Assembly: GCA_002404755.1 (NCBI GenBank) | Contig: DHKI01000035.1 | Span: 1 to 35,893 of the forward strand | Direction: 5' to 3' | DNA: 35,893 bases | Source: Clostridiales bacterium UBA4698 | GTDB taxonomy: Bacteria; Bacillota; Clostridia; TANB77; UBA1234 | The notes under the pieces: generated by a model | Told to the model about the DNA's origin: nothing | Database searches by the model: none | Seen by the model: only the letters and a program-made list of their open reading frames with translations | Translations under genes and position numbers: made by a program | Part shown: piece by piece, positions 17,511-25,579 of the stretch | Layout: every line of letters begins with the position of its first letter | Numbering within the stretch: position 1 is the stretch's first letter

Positions 17511-17879
17511 ATGGAAAAAAAAGATATTCTATGGACAGATAAAAAAAGACCTTTTTTCGGTCTTCCTCTTTCGTTCACAAGATACACATTGACTAGAGAT
17601 AAACTTATAATAACCGTACAATTTCTTTCTCTTCATGAAGAAGAAATTAGGCTATATAGAATAATGGACGTAACATTAAAACAAAGTCTACTTCAAAGAT
17701 TATTCGGTGTTGGTACAATTCACTGCTGTTCAGTTGACGTATCTTCTCCAGAATTTGATATTTCATCAGTAAGGATGCCAAGAAAAGTAAGAGATATGCT
17801 TTCAGAGGCAGTTGATACACAAAGAAAAGAAAGAAATATCACAAGTTCAGAATTCATAAAAATGGATTTAAATGACTAA
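17511..17879 (+). CDS. PH-domain protein (YdbS-like bacterial PH domain)
   Basis: A 122-residue soluble protein with a bacterial PH-like core (YTLTRDKLIITVQFLSLHEEEIRLYRIMDVTLKQSLLQRLFGVGTI), typical of the bPH2/YdbS family: a membrane-proximal beta sandwich with the RIxDV and Q-x5-LFGVG turn. The usual flanking membrane helices of YdbS are missing, so it is a stand-alone version. AAAGGA precedes ATG 17511. It sits after the SPFH terminator, so it needs read-through or its own promoter; I did not find a convincing one in the 56-base gap. Confidence 0.8.
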   Translation: MEKKDILWTDKKRPFFGLPLSFTRYTLTRDKLIITVQFLSLHEEEIRLYRIMDVTLKQSLLQRLFGVGTIHCCSVDVSSPEFDISSVRMPRKVRDMLSEAVDTQRKERNITSSEFIKMDLND

Positions 17880-17887
17880 ATAATAAT

Positions 17888-17940
17888 AAAAGAGTTGCAC
17901 TCCCAATTAGTCTTCACTAATATAGGAATACAACTCTTTT
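17888..17940. terminator. Bidirectional hairpin between the PH gene and groEL
   Basis: A perfect 10-bp stem AAAAGAGTTG (17888-17897)/CAACTCTTTT (17931-17940) with a nested ATTAGT/ACTAAT hairpin in the loop. T-rich sequence follows the stem in the plus direction, and A-rich arms let it act in both directions between the convergent genes. Confidence 0.75.
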
Positions 17941-17981
17941 TATTTTAATTTAATTTGGACATGTGTAAATTCAATCAGAAA

Positions 17982-19616
17982 TTAGTACATTCCTTCCATT
18001 CCGCCTGCCATAGCTGCTCCATGGTCACAACCACATTTATCTTCTTTTTTATCTGCAACTAAGCTTTCTGTTGTAAGCACCATCGAAGCTACACTAGCTG
18101 CATTTTGAAGAGCTGTTCTTGTTACTTTAGTTGGGTCAATTATTCCCTCTTTCTTCATGTCTACATATTTTTCATTTAAAGCATCAAATCCTATGCCAAC
18201 ATTGCTTTGTCTTACCTTATCTAATATTACACTTCCTTCTAAGCCTGCGTTAAATGCGATTTGTTTTACTGGTTCTTCAAGAGACAATAAAACTGTCTTT
18301 ACACCAGTCTTTTCATCTCCTTCAGTTTCATTTAATAATTTTTCAACAGCTGGCATTGCATTTACATATGCTGTTCCACCACCAGCTACGATACCTTCTT
18401 CTACTGCAGCTCTTGTTGCAGAAAGTGCATCTTCTATTCTTAATTTCTTTTCTTTCATTTCTATTTCTGTTGCAGCACCAACTTCAATTACAGCTACACC
18501 GCCAACTAATTTTGCAAGTCTTTCTTGTAATTTTTCTTTATCATAGTTTGACTCTGTTCTTTCAAGTTCGCTTCTTATATGCTGTACTCTTTCTTCAAGA
18601 GCTTTTTTATCACCAGCACCGTCAACTATTATAGTTGTATCCTTTTGAACTTTTACTTGTCTTGCTCTACCTAGTTGTGTTAATTCAACATCTTTTAATT
18701 CAAGACCTAATTCTTCTGTTATAACTTCGCCACCAGTTAAAATTGCAATATCTTGTAGCATTTCTTTTCTTCTATCACCAAATGCTGGAGCTTTTACTGC
18801 AACACATCCGAATGTGCCTCTTAATTTATTTAATACTAGTGTTGTTAGCGCATCACCTTCAACATCTTCTGCTATTATTACTAGTTTTTTGCCTTGTTGA
18901 ACAATCTTTTCAAGTATTGGTAATATCTCTTGAATGTTTGTAATCTTTTTATCTGTAATTAAGATATATGGATCTTCCATAACAGCTTCCATCTTATCTG
19001 TATCTGTTACCATGTATGGTGAAATATAACCTTTGTCAAATTGCATACCTTCTACAACTGTTAAGTTTGTTCCCATCGTTTTTGATTCTTCTATAGTAAT
19101 TACACCATCATTTGAAACTTTTTCCATAGCGTCTGCAATTAGTCCACCAATTGTTTCATCATTTGCAGATATTGCTGCTACTTTTGCTATATCTTCTTTT
19201 CCGTTTACTTTTGTGCTGTTTGCTTTTATTGCTTCAACAGCTGTATCAATAGCTTTTTGCATACCTCTTCTCATTACCATTGGATTTGCTCCAGCAGCAA
19301 CATTTTTAATTCCCTCTCTAATCATTGCTTGTGCAAGGACAGTAGCCGTTGTAGTACCATCACCTGCTACATCGTTTGTTTTTGTAGATACTTCTTTTAC
19401 AAGTTGTGCTCCCATATTTTCAAATGGATCATCTAACTCTATTTCTTTTGCTATTGTAACACCATCATTTGTAATTAGTGGTGCACCAAATTTTTTATCT
19501 AATACTACATTTCTACCTTTTGGTCCAAGTGTAACCTTAACAGTATTTGCTAATGCGTTAACACCTCTCTCTAAAGCCTTTCTTGCATCTTCACCATATA
19601 TAATTTCTTTACTCAT
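17982..19616 (-). CDS. groEL: Chaperonin GroEL (60 kDa)
   Basis: The ATP-dependent folding chamber that works with GroES. Clear features: NDGVTIAKEIELDDPFENMGAQLVKEV, the GDGTTTATVLAQ nucleotide-binding loop and the AVEEGIVAGGGTAY hinge region. The C-terminal tail is short and atypical (DKCGCDHGAAMAGGMEGMY), with only a trace of the usual GGM repeats and two cysteines. The frame is open to 19625, but AGGAGGTG lies 6 bases before ATG 19616, giving the normal MSKEIIYG start. It lies 17 bases downstream of groES in the same transcript. Confidence 0.98.
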   Translation of the reverse strand: MSKEIIYGEDARKALERGVNALANTVKVTLGPKGRNVVLDKKFGAPLITNDGVTIAKEIELDDPFENMGAQLVKEVSTKTNDVAGDGTTTATVLAQAMIREGIKNVAAGANPMVMRRGMQKAIDTAVEAIKANSTKVNGKEDIAKVAAISANDETIGGLIADAMEKVSNDGVITIEESKTMGTNLTVVEGMQFDKGYISPYMVTDTDKMEAVMEDPYILITDKKITNIQEILPILEKIVQQGKKLVIIAEDVEGDALTTLVLNKLRGTFGCVAVKAPAFGDRRKEMLQDIAILTGGEVITEELGLELKDVELTQLGRARQVKVQKDTTIIVDGAGDKKALEERVQHIRSELERTESNYDKEKLQERLAKLVGGVAVIEVGAATEIEMKEKKLRIEDALSATRAAVEEGIVAGGGTAYVNAMPAVEKLLNETEGDEKTGVKTVLLSLEEPVKQIAFNAGLEGSVILDKVRQSNVGIGFDALNEKYVDMKKEGIIDPTKVTRTALQNAASVASMVLTTESLVADKKEDKCGCDHGAAMAGGMEGMY

Positions 19617-19633
19617 ATAAAACACCTCCTAAA

Positions 19634-19918
19634 TTAGTCTTCAATGATTGCTAATATATCATCTTGTTTTACAATTATGTATTCGTCATCATTATATTTT
19701 AATGTTGTTCCTGCATATTTTGAATAAACTACTTTATCTCCTACTACAAGTTGCATTTTTACTTCTTTACCATCTACCATTCCGCCAGGTCCAACGGCAA
19801 CTACCTCAGCAATTTGTGGCTTTTCTTTACTTGTTTGTGCAAGAACAATCCCGCTTTTGGTTGTTTCTTCATTCTCTACAGCCCTTAATACTACTCTATC
19901 CAATAATGGTTTTATCAT
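19634..19918 (-). CDS. groES: Co-chaperonin GroES (10 kDa)
   Basis: The lid of the GroEL chamber. The 94-residue chain has the expected N-terminus (IKPLLDRVVLRAVENEETTKSGIVL, including the mobile loop), the GGMVDGKEVKMQLVVGDKVVYSKYAGT core and a conserved YIIVKQDDILAIIE end. AGGAGG precedes ATG 19918. It is the first gene of the CIRCE-controlled groESL operon. Confidence 0.98.
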   Translation of the reverse strand: MIKPLLDRVVLRAVENEETTKSGIVLAQTSKEKPQIAEVVAVGPGGMVDGKEVKMQLVVGDKVVYSKYAGTTLKYNDDEYIIVKQDDILAIIED

Positions 19919-19944
19919 TTTTAAGACCTCCTATTATAAAACAA

Positions 19945-19971
19945 TTAGCACTCTCTTTTTATGAGTGCTAA
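19945..19971 (-). promoter_or_regulatory. CIRCE operator for HrcA
   Basis: A perfect CIRCE element: TTAGCACTC, a 9-base spacer, GAGTGCTAA. It starts 4 bases downstream of the -10 box and ends before the groES ribosome-binding site, so bound HrcA would block transcription until heat shock. hrcA itself is not in the window. Confidence 0.97.
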
Positions 19972-19974
19972 TTT

Positions 19975-20003
19975 ATAATATACTTTTCTATTTTTTTTGT
20001 CAA
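19975..20003 (-). promoter_or_regulatory. Sigma-A promoter of groESL
   Basis: Perfect -35 TTGACA (19998-20003), a 17-base spacer and TATTAT (19975-19980) on the minus strand, directly upstream of CIRCE. Confidence 0.93.
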
Positions 20004-20057
20004 TAGACTAAAATTATTTTTCACAATAAATTCATCGACAAAAATTCTTAATAAATA

Positions 20058-20139
20058 AGGACACTATTATTGTTTCACTTAAAAATCGAATGTTTTCTGC
20101 AAACACTTTTAAATCAAGTAATTTAAATAATATTGTCCT
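20058..20139. repeat. Long-range inverted repeat between groES and the ABC permease
   Basis: Arms AGGACACTATTATT (20058-20071) and AATAATATTGTCCT (20126-20139) are complementary except for one position, with a 54-base loop. It lies just after the ABC permease stop codon, and the minus-strand tail is TTATTTATT, so it may serve as a terminator. A degenerate small mobile repeat is an alternative. Confidence 0.4.
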
Positions 20140-20145
20140 ATTAAA

Positions 20146-20793
20146 CTATTGCTCCGATTTACTATAAATTATGCACGATACTTTGTATGAAATATAGTAT
20201 ATAATCATTGTTCCTAAAAAGAATACCATTGGCATAAGAATTTTTGTCGTTTCACTTATGTTTTCCGTCATTTTGGGAGTGCTAAAAATTCCAACTATAA
20301 GTGAAACAAAACTCATCGTAATTATTATTGAAATAAGTCTGCCCTTTTCTGGTCCATATTTATATATAAAAGGAATTTGAAAAGCTTGCACGAGTGCTAT
20401 TCCAAACAAACCTGCAAATATAGTGTTTAAAAGCATGCCTAAATTTATTAGCGTTTTCGTGGTTATATAAGTTAATACTATATTTAGCACTGTTCCTAAA
20501 AATGCTCCAAAAAATGTTGCTAAAATTATAAATATATATTTCGACTTTACAACTTCTTTTTTAGTTAAAGGAAGTGTCAATATATATCTATCAGCCTTTG
20601 AGCTTGCATCGTAATTAAATGATGCTATTGCAAACATTCCAAAAACCATTGCCATAAGCATAAGTAGCACTTGATTTATACCATCACTTGAAAAAGATGA
20701 AAATATAAAAATTGCAATATATAAAACTATAGTTCTTCTATATGTTTTTAGCTGTAAAATATCTTTCATTATTAGACCTTTGATTTTTTCCAT
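20146..20793 (-). CDS. ABC-2 type transporter permease
   Basis: A 215-residue integral membrane protein with about six hydrophobic helices; it resembles the ABC2_membrane_5 permease family. The opening MEKIKGLIMKDILQLKTYRR and the conserved YILTLPLTKKEVVKSKY segment between helices 2 and 3 are typical. It partners with the ATPase gene one base upstream, probably in export of a peptide or lipid-active compound; the substrate cannot be told from the sequence. Confidence 0.88.
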   Translation of the reverse strand: MEKIKGLIMKDILQLKTYRRTIVLYIAIFIFSSFSSDGINQVLLMLMAMVFGMFAIASFNYDASSKADRYILTLPLTKKEVVKSKYIFIILATFFGAFLGTVLNIVLTYITTKTLINLGMLLNTIFAGLFGIALVQAFQIPFIYKYGPEKGRLISIIITMSFVSLIVGIFSTPKMTENISETTKILMPMVFFLGTMIIYYISYKVSCIIYSKSEQ

Positions 20794-20794
20794 G

Positions 20795-21652
20795 TTATTT
20801 TACCCCCTTTATATAAATAAGCATTATATCTTCAAGACTTGGTCTATCAACAACTGAAATATTATATTTCTTTTTAAACTCATTTTTATCTTCCACAAGT
20901 ACTTCGTAATCGTATCTATTCTTTTTGTATTTTATATAATCATTACTGTTGATTGTCTTGAATTCTTCTTCGCTACATTTTGCAAGTCCGTACTTTTCTA
21001 GTAGCTCATCTCTTTCTTTACTTAATATTATTTTTCCTTCGTTTATAAATGTTATATAATCTGCTATATGTTCCAAATCCGAGGTTATATGGCTTGAAAC
21101 TAATATGGAATTTTCACCATTTTGTATAAACTCTTGAAAAATATCTAAAATCTCATTTCTAGCAACAGGGTCTAATCCCGATGCTGGTTCATCTAATATT
21201 AAAAGCTTAGGCTTATGAGATATTGCAGTTGCTATTTTTAATTTCATTTTCATTCCGCTAGAAAACTCTTTAGATATTTGTTTTCTAGGTAATTTAAATT
21301 TTTCTATGTATTCAAAGAATAATTTTTCATCCCAGTTTTTATAGATATTTTTCATTATTTTATTTATATCTTCCACATTCAAATATTCAGATAAAAAGCT
21401 ATCATCTAGCACAACTCCTATATCCTCTTTTATTTTCTTTTCTTCTTTTTTATTATCTAATCCAAAAATCTTAATCTCACCTGAGCTTGGGTTTATTAAA
21501 TTCAAAATCGCTTTAATTGTAGTTGTTTTACCAGCACCATTTTCACCTATAAAACCCATTATCATGCCCTTTTGAAGTGACAAATTTATATCTTTCAATT
21601 CAAAATCTTTATACTTCTTGCTTAACCCTTTTACCTCTAAAACATTTTCCAT
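20795..21652 (-). CDS. ABC transporter ATP-binding protein (YtrB/BcrA-like)
   Basis: A 285-residue ATPase. Walker A GENGAGKT (36-43), the signature as SSGMK (131-135, the variant typical of the GntR-linked YtrB group) and Walker B LLILDEP (150-156), followed by an SSHITSDLEHIADY H-loop segment. The C-terminal 70 residues extend beyond the core, as in ATPases linked to antibiotic or envelope-stress export. It lies between the GntR repressor (4-base gap) and its permease (1-base gap). Confidence 0.93.
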   Translation of the reverse strand: MENVLEVKGLSKKYKDFELKDINLSLQKGMIMGFIGENGAGKTTTIKAILNLINPSSGEIKIFGLDNKKEEKKIKEDIGVVLDDSFLSEYLNVEDINKIMKNIYKNWDEKLFFEYIEKFKLPRKQISKEFSSGMKMKLKIATAISHKPKLLILDEPASGLDPVARNEILDIFQEFIQNGENSILVSSHITSDLEHIADYITFINEGKIILSKERDELLEKYGLAKCSEEEFKTINSNDYIKYKKNRYDYEVLVEDKNEFKKKYNISVVDRPSLEDIMLIYIKGVK

Positions 21653-21656
21653 AAAC

Positions 21657-22031
21657 TCATTCCTCCGAATATAAAATATCTAACATTGTTTTAACCTCTT
21701 TTTTAGAAATGCCACTCAACTTCGAAATTTGAACTGCAGTATCTAGCAAATCTTGTATTTTTGCAAGTTGTTCTTCTTTAATTAGTTCAACATTTTTGTG
21801 TGCAACATAAGTGCCTTTTCCTGGTACAGTTTCAACATATCCCTCTTTTTCTAATTCATCGTATGCATTTTTTGTTGTAATTACACTTATTCTTAAATCC
21901 TTTGCCAAACTTCTAATAGATGGCAAAAGCTCCCCCGTCGCAAGTTCATTCGAGACAATTTTATTTTTTATTTGCTCTTTTATTTGTTCATATATCGGCT
22001 TATCACTCGAATTACTTATTATAATATTCAT
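21657..22031 (-). CDS. GntR-family transcriptional regulator (YtrA-type)
   Basis: A 124-residue repressor: an N-terminal winged helix (PIYEQIKEQIKNKIVSNELATGELLPSIRSLAKDLRISVITTKNAYDELEKEGYVETVPGKGTYVA, shown by its ends) followed by the short two-helix C-terminus of the YtrA subfamily, which lacks a large effector domain. YtrA-type proteins repress the ABC operon they begin and respond to cell-wall-active drugs. GGAGG precedes ATG 22031. Its own promoter overlaps a palindromic operator. Confidence 0.93.
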   Translation of the reverse strand: MNIIISNSSDKPIYEQIKEQIKNKIVSNELATGELLPSIRSLAKDLRISVITTKNAYDELEKEGYVETVPGKGTYVAHKNVELIKEEQLAKIQDLLDTAVQISKLSGISKKEVKTMLDILYSEE

Positions 22032-22045
22032 TTCACGCCTCCTTT

Positions 22046-22070
22046 GCTGTACATATACAGTATATACAGC
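22046..22070 (-). promoter_or_regulatory. Palindromic operator of the GntR-ABC operon
   Basis: GCTGTA and TACAGC form a perfect 6-bp dyad around a 13-base centre that itself contains the palindrome TATACAGTATA. It overlaps the -10 box, as expected for autorepression by the YtrA-type protein encoded directly downstream. Confidence 0.75.
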
Positions 22071-22086
22071 TATAAAAAAATGTCAA
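22059..22086 (-). promoter_or_regulatory. Promoter of the GntR-ABC operon
   Basis: TTGACA (22081-22086), a 16-base spacer and TATACT (22059-22064) on the minus strand. The -10 lies inside the operator. Confidence 0.8.
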
Positions 22087-22113
22087 TAGGTTATTTAATA
22101 ATAATACAAAAAT

Positions 22114-22176
22114 AGTCATCTTCATTTTATCAAGAAGTACTTATTCATCAGTACCTCTTGTAAAACAAAGATGACT
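22114..22176 (-). terminator. Very long terminator-like hairpin
   Basis: The arms AGTCATCTT and AAGATGACT open a nearly continuous stem of almost 30 bp that closes on an AGTACT/AGTACC segment with an 8-base loop; there are only a few mismatches or bulges. On the minus strand it is followed by ATTTTTG. It follows the 471-residue gene, so it probably terminates that transcript. It is unusually long for a terminator and could derive from a small mobile hairpin. Confidence 0.7.
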
Positions 22177-22199
22177 TTCTTCACTTATTTAAAATAATT

Positions 22200-23615
22200 T
22201 TATATGCTATCTACATTTTCTTTAGTAAATTTCTTATAATCTATTTCTAATTTATTTGCACCGCCTATTAGCTCTTCATCCCACTTCTCGTAGTCTTTTT
22301 GGCTAATTGCTTTTTTCTCTGCATTCTCGCCCTCTGTTACGTAGTATACAACACCTACTTTATCTGTATCTACATCATCTGGGAATGTATTTCCTTCATA
22401 ATCTTTTTCAGATAATGATTTATCCCATGCATCTACCATTGCGAAATATTTATATGTGTCTGTACTTGCGTCATATTTATACACTTCATATGGCCATAGT
22501 TTGTCACCTGCAAGTCCTTGATTGTGTGAGGCGCTAACTTTTATAACACCATTATCATATATATCAAGTGTTGGGAAAACATCTGATAATTCCTTTACTA
22601 CTTTGTCTGTTTCACTATCATAATCGTACATTACACCTATCATTCCTGCCATAAATGTTGAAGAATAATTTACTAGTAATTCTTCTTTTCCATCATTATC
22701 GAAATCAGCTATTGCAAAAAGGTTTTCAGAAAAGTCATATATATCATCCGTGGCTAATTTAGTTCCATCAGGCCATGTTTTATTTTCAAGAATGCCTTGC
22801 ATAACTTTTTTATATGCTAATCTTCTAGCTTTTGCATCAGTATTTTCTTTTACTTCTAATCCGAAATTTGCATATGAGTCTTTTAATAATTTATCAAGGT
22901 TTGTATTAAAGCTCTCATCATCGCCCTCTATCCAACTTAAACTAATTGTTTTTGAGCTAAGATTTCCAAAAGTTTTTTCAGCAACATTTTCATACTCTTC
23001 TTCTGTTATAGAATTTTCATTGCTATCTTTGCATGTGATAGTTGCTTTTTCATTTTCATAAATTGTTGCTTTAGTAGCTAAAACACTGCGAGTTAATTTT
23101 CCATCTTTCAAAACAACATCATTAACACTTTCATAATATTCAGCAGCACCATTCTTGCACAAATCTGTAAAGATGTAATGATATTCATTAGTTGAAGCAT
23201 CATAATAAACTTTTGCTCTATCTACAATAATATCAGGTTCTGATTCTCCCTCTTCATAATCTGTAGTAACTTTGTTTAACGCATCCATTGTTTCGTTTAC
23301 TTCATAATAATTACTATATGTGTAAAGTCCTGTACCTTGGCAGCTTGCAGCTATAATCTCTAATCTTCCATTGTGGTCTAAATCTGTTACAGCATATTGA
23401 AATCTCTCATAGCCATCACTATCTTTCCACATAGAAACATTATCTTTTATGAGTGATAATTGTTTTTCGATTGGATCAACCTTTACTATGTCTCCGCCAC
23501 CTGTTTCTGTATTTTCATTATCTTTCTTCAAATAAAAAATTGCACCTACTACACATACTATAATTGCAAGAACCACAATAACTATGGCCACTGCATTTCC
23601 TTTTTTATTATTCAT
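22200..23615 (-). CDS. Membrane-anchored protein with DxDxxGxxE motifs, paralog A
   Basis: A 471-residue protein with a short cytoplasmic start, one membrane helix (about 8-29) and a large outside part. Two DxDxxGxxE calcium-loop or FG-GAP-like motifs are visible: DLDHNGRLE (78-86) and DFDNDGKEE (304-312). Each is followed by a hydrophobic strand, a pattern seen in VCBS-type repeats of extracellular proteins. Residues about 48-230 are clearly related to the paralog at 24123-25412; the C-terminal half differs. GGAGGG precedes ATG 23615. The function is unknown; an acidic, exported sensor or adhesin-like role is only a guess. Confidence 0.82.
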   Translation of the reverse strand: MNNKKGNAVAIVIVVLAIIVCVVGAIFYLKKDNENTETGGGDIVKVDPIEKQLSLIKDNVSMWKDSDGYERFQYAVTDLDHNGRLEIIAASCQGTGLYTYSNYYEVNETMDALNKVTTDYEEGESEPDIIVDRAKVYYDASTNEYHYIFTDLCKNGAAEYYESVNDVVLKDGKLTRSVLATKATIYENEKATITCKDSNENSITEEEYENVAEKTFGNLSSKTISLSWIEGDDESFNTNLDKLLKDSYANFGLEVKENTDAKARRLAYKKVMQGILENKTWPDGTKLATDDIYDFSENLFAIADFDNDGKEELLVNYSSTFMAGMIGVMYDYDSETDKVVKELSDVFPTLDIYDNGVIKVSASHNQGLAGDKLWPYEVYKYDASTDTYKYFAMVDAWDKSLSEKDYEGNTFPDDVDTDKVGVVYYVTEGENAEKKAISQKDYEKWDEELIGGANKLEIDYKKFTKENVDSI

Positions 23616-23636
23616 AATAATCCCTCCATAAAGTTG

Positions 23637-23666
23637 ATTATACTACTTTTTCAAGTGAAAATACAA
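23637..23666 (-). promoter_or_regulatory. Promoter of paralog A
   Basis: TTGTAT (23661-23666), an 18-base spacer and a perfect TATAAT (23637-23642) on the minus strand, 21 bases before the start codon. Confidence 0.65.
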
Positions 23667-23689
23667 GTACATTTGTAGTTTTGAAAATA

Positions 23690-23736
23690 TTAAGAGCTAA
23701 ACTACATATAATAAAACATGTACATTTAGCTCTTAA
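23690..23736 (-). terminator. Terminator-like hairpin after the MazG-like gene
   Basis: A perfect 12-bp inverted repeat TTAAGAGCTAAA/TTTAGCTCTTAA with a 23-base loop, 12 bases after the stop codon. The minus-strand tail is TATTTTC. Confidence 0.65.
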
Positions 23737-23748
23737 CTAACAGCATTT

Positions 23749-24075
23749 TTATTTTTCTATTACTTTTTCTAAAAAAATCTTATTTTCAAAAGCACCACGT
23801 TTTTTGCTTTTTACATCAGCACAATCGATAACATCTTGTATCGTTTTATTTTCTAACTTAGCTAATGCTCTAATTACTTCAAGCATATCTGCTAATTCTT
23901 CAATTCTAGCATCGCCAGATACCTCTAGGACTTCTTTGTATTCTTCATATAGCTTTTTTTCTAATTCACTTTTATATGTACTATCATCTAATATTCTTGT
24001 TACAGCAATTTCTCCTTTTGCCTCTATTATGTTTGGTATATTGTCTCTTACTAGTTTATTATATATTCTTTCCAT
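23749..24075 (-). CDS. MazG-like / phosphoribosyl-ATP pyrophosphohydrolase-like protein
   Basis: A 108-residue all-alpha NTP pyrophosphohydrolase. It opens with YNKLVRDNIPNII, typical of the short house-cleaning branch, and the metal ligands are visible as EEYKE (E44, E45, E48) and EELAD (E59, E60, D63). Family members hydrolyse NTPs to NMP and pyrophosphate, often removing damaged nucleotides; the exact substrate is not known. AGGAGG precedes ATG 24075. It lies between the two paralogous exported-protein genes. Confidence 0.87.
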   Translation of the reverse strand: MERIYNKLVRDNIPNIIEAKGEIAVTRILDDSTYKSELEKKLYEEYKEVLEVSGDARIEELADMLEVIRALAKLENKTIQDVIDCADVKSKKRGAFENKIFLEKVIEK

Positions 24076-24098
24076 TTTTTCTTCCTCCTAATAATTTC

Positions 24099-24107
24099 AT
24101 TATACCA
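24099..24107 (-). promoter_or_regulatory. Extended -10 promoter of the MazG-like gene
   Basis: The minus strand reads TGGTATAAT, an extended -10 with a perfect TATAAT (24099-24104), right after the upstream gene. No good -35 is needed or seen. Confidence 0.6.
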
Positions 24108-24122
24108 CATAATTTTTATTTT

Positions 24123-25412
24123 CTAGCATGGCTCATTTTCAATTATTATTTTGCTTATAACACCATCAGTTATATTAAATGTTATTGATATAAAATCAGA
24201 ATATGGATAGCACCATATTATTTCTTTTGTATCTGTTGGTACTCTTGTTAAGTTTTCAGGATATGCTTCTTTTAATTTTTCTAATGTATCTCCAATGCTT
24301 ATTCCTCTTTTGGTTTTGTATTTTGGTGATGTTGTTTCTATTTGCATTATGTAATAGTCATCTACATATGAAGCAAGCAAAGCTCTTATATATAAGTTAT
24401 CATATGAGTACTCTCTTACTTGAAAGCCATCTGAACTATTATATTTTGATGATATTAACTCTTCTTTTACTGTTTTTATGCTATCGTTTAATTGAATTTT
24501 GTTTCCATCATTATCTGTTAATGCAAATTCATCATTTAAATCATTTTCTACTTTTGGTGCACCTAACTTAAAATTGTTATAAGATTTTTCTAATTCGCTT
24601 TTTATACTGTCTCCATCCATTACCCATTCTATGCTTGCTAAACTATATTCATAATCTTTAAAGTATATATACTCATATCTTTCATATGACTCATCTGTTA
24701 ACTCTTCACCATCAGCATTTTTTATTATTATGTCTGTATCTTCTCCACCGTTTTTATAAATTATATCTTTGCTAGCAAGAAGTTTTTGCGTAATCTTTCC
24801 GTCTTTTAATACAACTTCATATTTTGCCTCATTATATTCTGCTGCACCATTTCTATTAACATTCGTAAAAACATAATGATATTCATTTTTTATGGTATCA
24901 TAAAATACTTTTACAGTTGCATCCATTATATATGTTTGTATATCTTCATCTTTTAGGTTTGTCGTAAGCTCATTTATACCGTCTAAGCTTTCATTTATTT
25001 CATAATACTTATTGTAAGAATAAAGCCCTGTGCCATCACAGTGAGAAGTAATTATTTCAAGTCTACCATTGTTATCTAAATCTGTTATAGCATAGCCATA
25101 TGTAGCATACTCTTCAAGCTCTTTGGTTAAACTCCATTTAGAAATATTGTCTAAAATAATTGCTAGTTGTTTTTCACTTGTGTCATCTTTTCTAACATCT
25201 CCGCTTGATACAGTAGGCGTTATATTTTCTTGTGGTTTATTTCTTATTGATACAAACGTTGCTGCTATAACTACCAATATAGCAAGTATTACAACTACTA
25301 TAACTCCTACCTTTCCTTTTTCACTTAATATGTTTTTAAATCTGTTTTTTGCACTCTTTTCACTTTCTGAAAAAGCTGTTGAAAGTATCGGTGCTTTAAT
25401 ATACTTTTTCAT
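24123..25412 (-). CDS. Membrane-anchored protein with DxDxxGxxE motif, paralog B
   Basis: A 429-residue protein: a 34-residue basic cytoplasmic start, one membrane helix (about 35-54), then an outside region. The DLDNNGRLE motif (111-119) is followed by a CDGTGLYSYNKYYEIN segment nearly matching paralog A (CQGTGLYTYSNYYEVN). From about residue 245 the two diverge; here the end (GISIGDTLEKLKEAYP) resembles the small repeat domain of SmpA/OmlA-like or inhibitor-type lipoproteins, though the match is loose. GGAGG precedes ATG 25412. Its ATG overlaps the stop of the BlaR1-like fragment (ATGA), so it may be coupled to blaI expression. Confidence 0.82.
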   Translation of the reverse strand: MKKYIKAPILSTAFSESEKSAKNRFKNILSEKGKVGVIVVVILAILVVIAATFVSIRNKPQENITPTVSSGDVRKDDTSEKQLAIILDNISKWSLTKELEEYATYGYAITDLDNNGRLEIITSHCDGTGLYSYNKYYEINESLDGINELTTNLKDEDIQTYIMDATVKVFYDTIKNEYHYVFTNVNRNGAAEYNEAKYEVVLKDGKITQKLLASKDIIYKNGGEDTDIIIKNADGEELTDESYERYEYIYFKDYEYSLASIEWVMDGDSIKSELEKSYNNFKLGAPKVENDLNDEFALTDNDGNKIQLNDSIKTVKEELISSKYNSSDGFQVREYSYDNLYIRALLASYVDDYYIMQIETTSPKYKTKRGISIGDTLEKLKEAYPENLTRVPTDTKEIIWCYPYSDFISITFNITDGVISKIIIENEPC

Positions 25413-25579
25413 TTACATTCCTCCTCTTTCCATTGTTTTTTAATTACTACTGTTATAAGAAGCCAAATAAAATATCTCCATTTTATTTTATATTTGTTAT
25501 CTAAGAACTTTGATATAACAATTATAAAAAGTATTACAATTGACATTGCAAGCGATATTTCTAAAAAAGTTTTAAACAC
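25409..25579 (-). pseudogene. Truncated BlaR1/M56-like N-terminus (56 residues)
   Basis: A short frame begins with GTG 25579 directly after the blaI TAG and ends at TGA 25409-25411, overlapping the ATG of paralog B. It encodes 56 residues with two hydrophobic segments (FLEISLAMSIVILFIIVIS and RYFIWLLITVVI) joined by a basic loop (KFLDNKYKIKW). This arrangement matches the first two helices of BlaR1/MecR1-type M56 sensor peptidases, which normally follow blaI; the rest of that protein is absent. GGAGG precedes the GTG. It is most likely a truncated sensor gene; a real small membrane protein is the alternative. Confidence 0.6.

Noticed and set aside
18254..18943. Leu- and His-rich plus-strand frames within groEL
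   Set aside because: They are antisense to groEL and rich in Leu, His and Gln, which is the normal shadow pattern of AT-rich genes.
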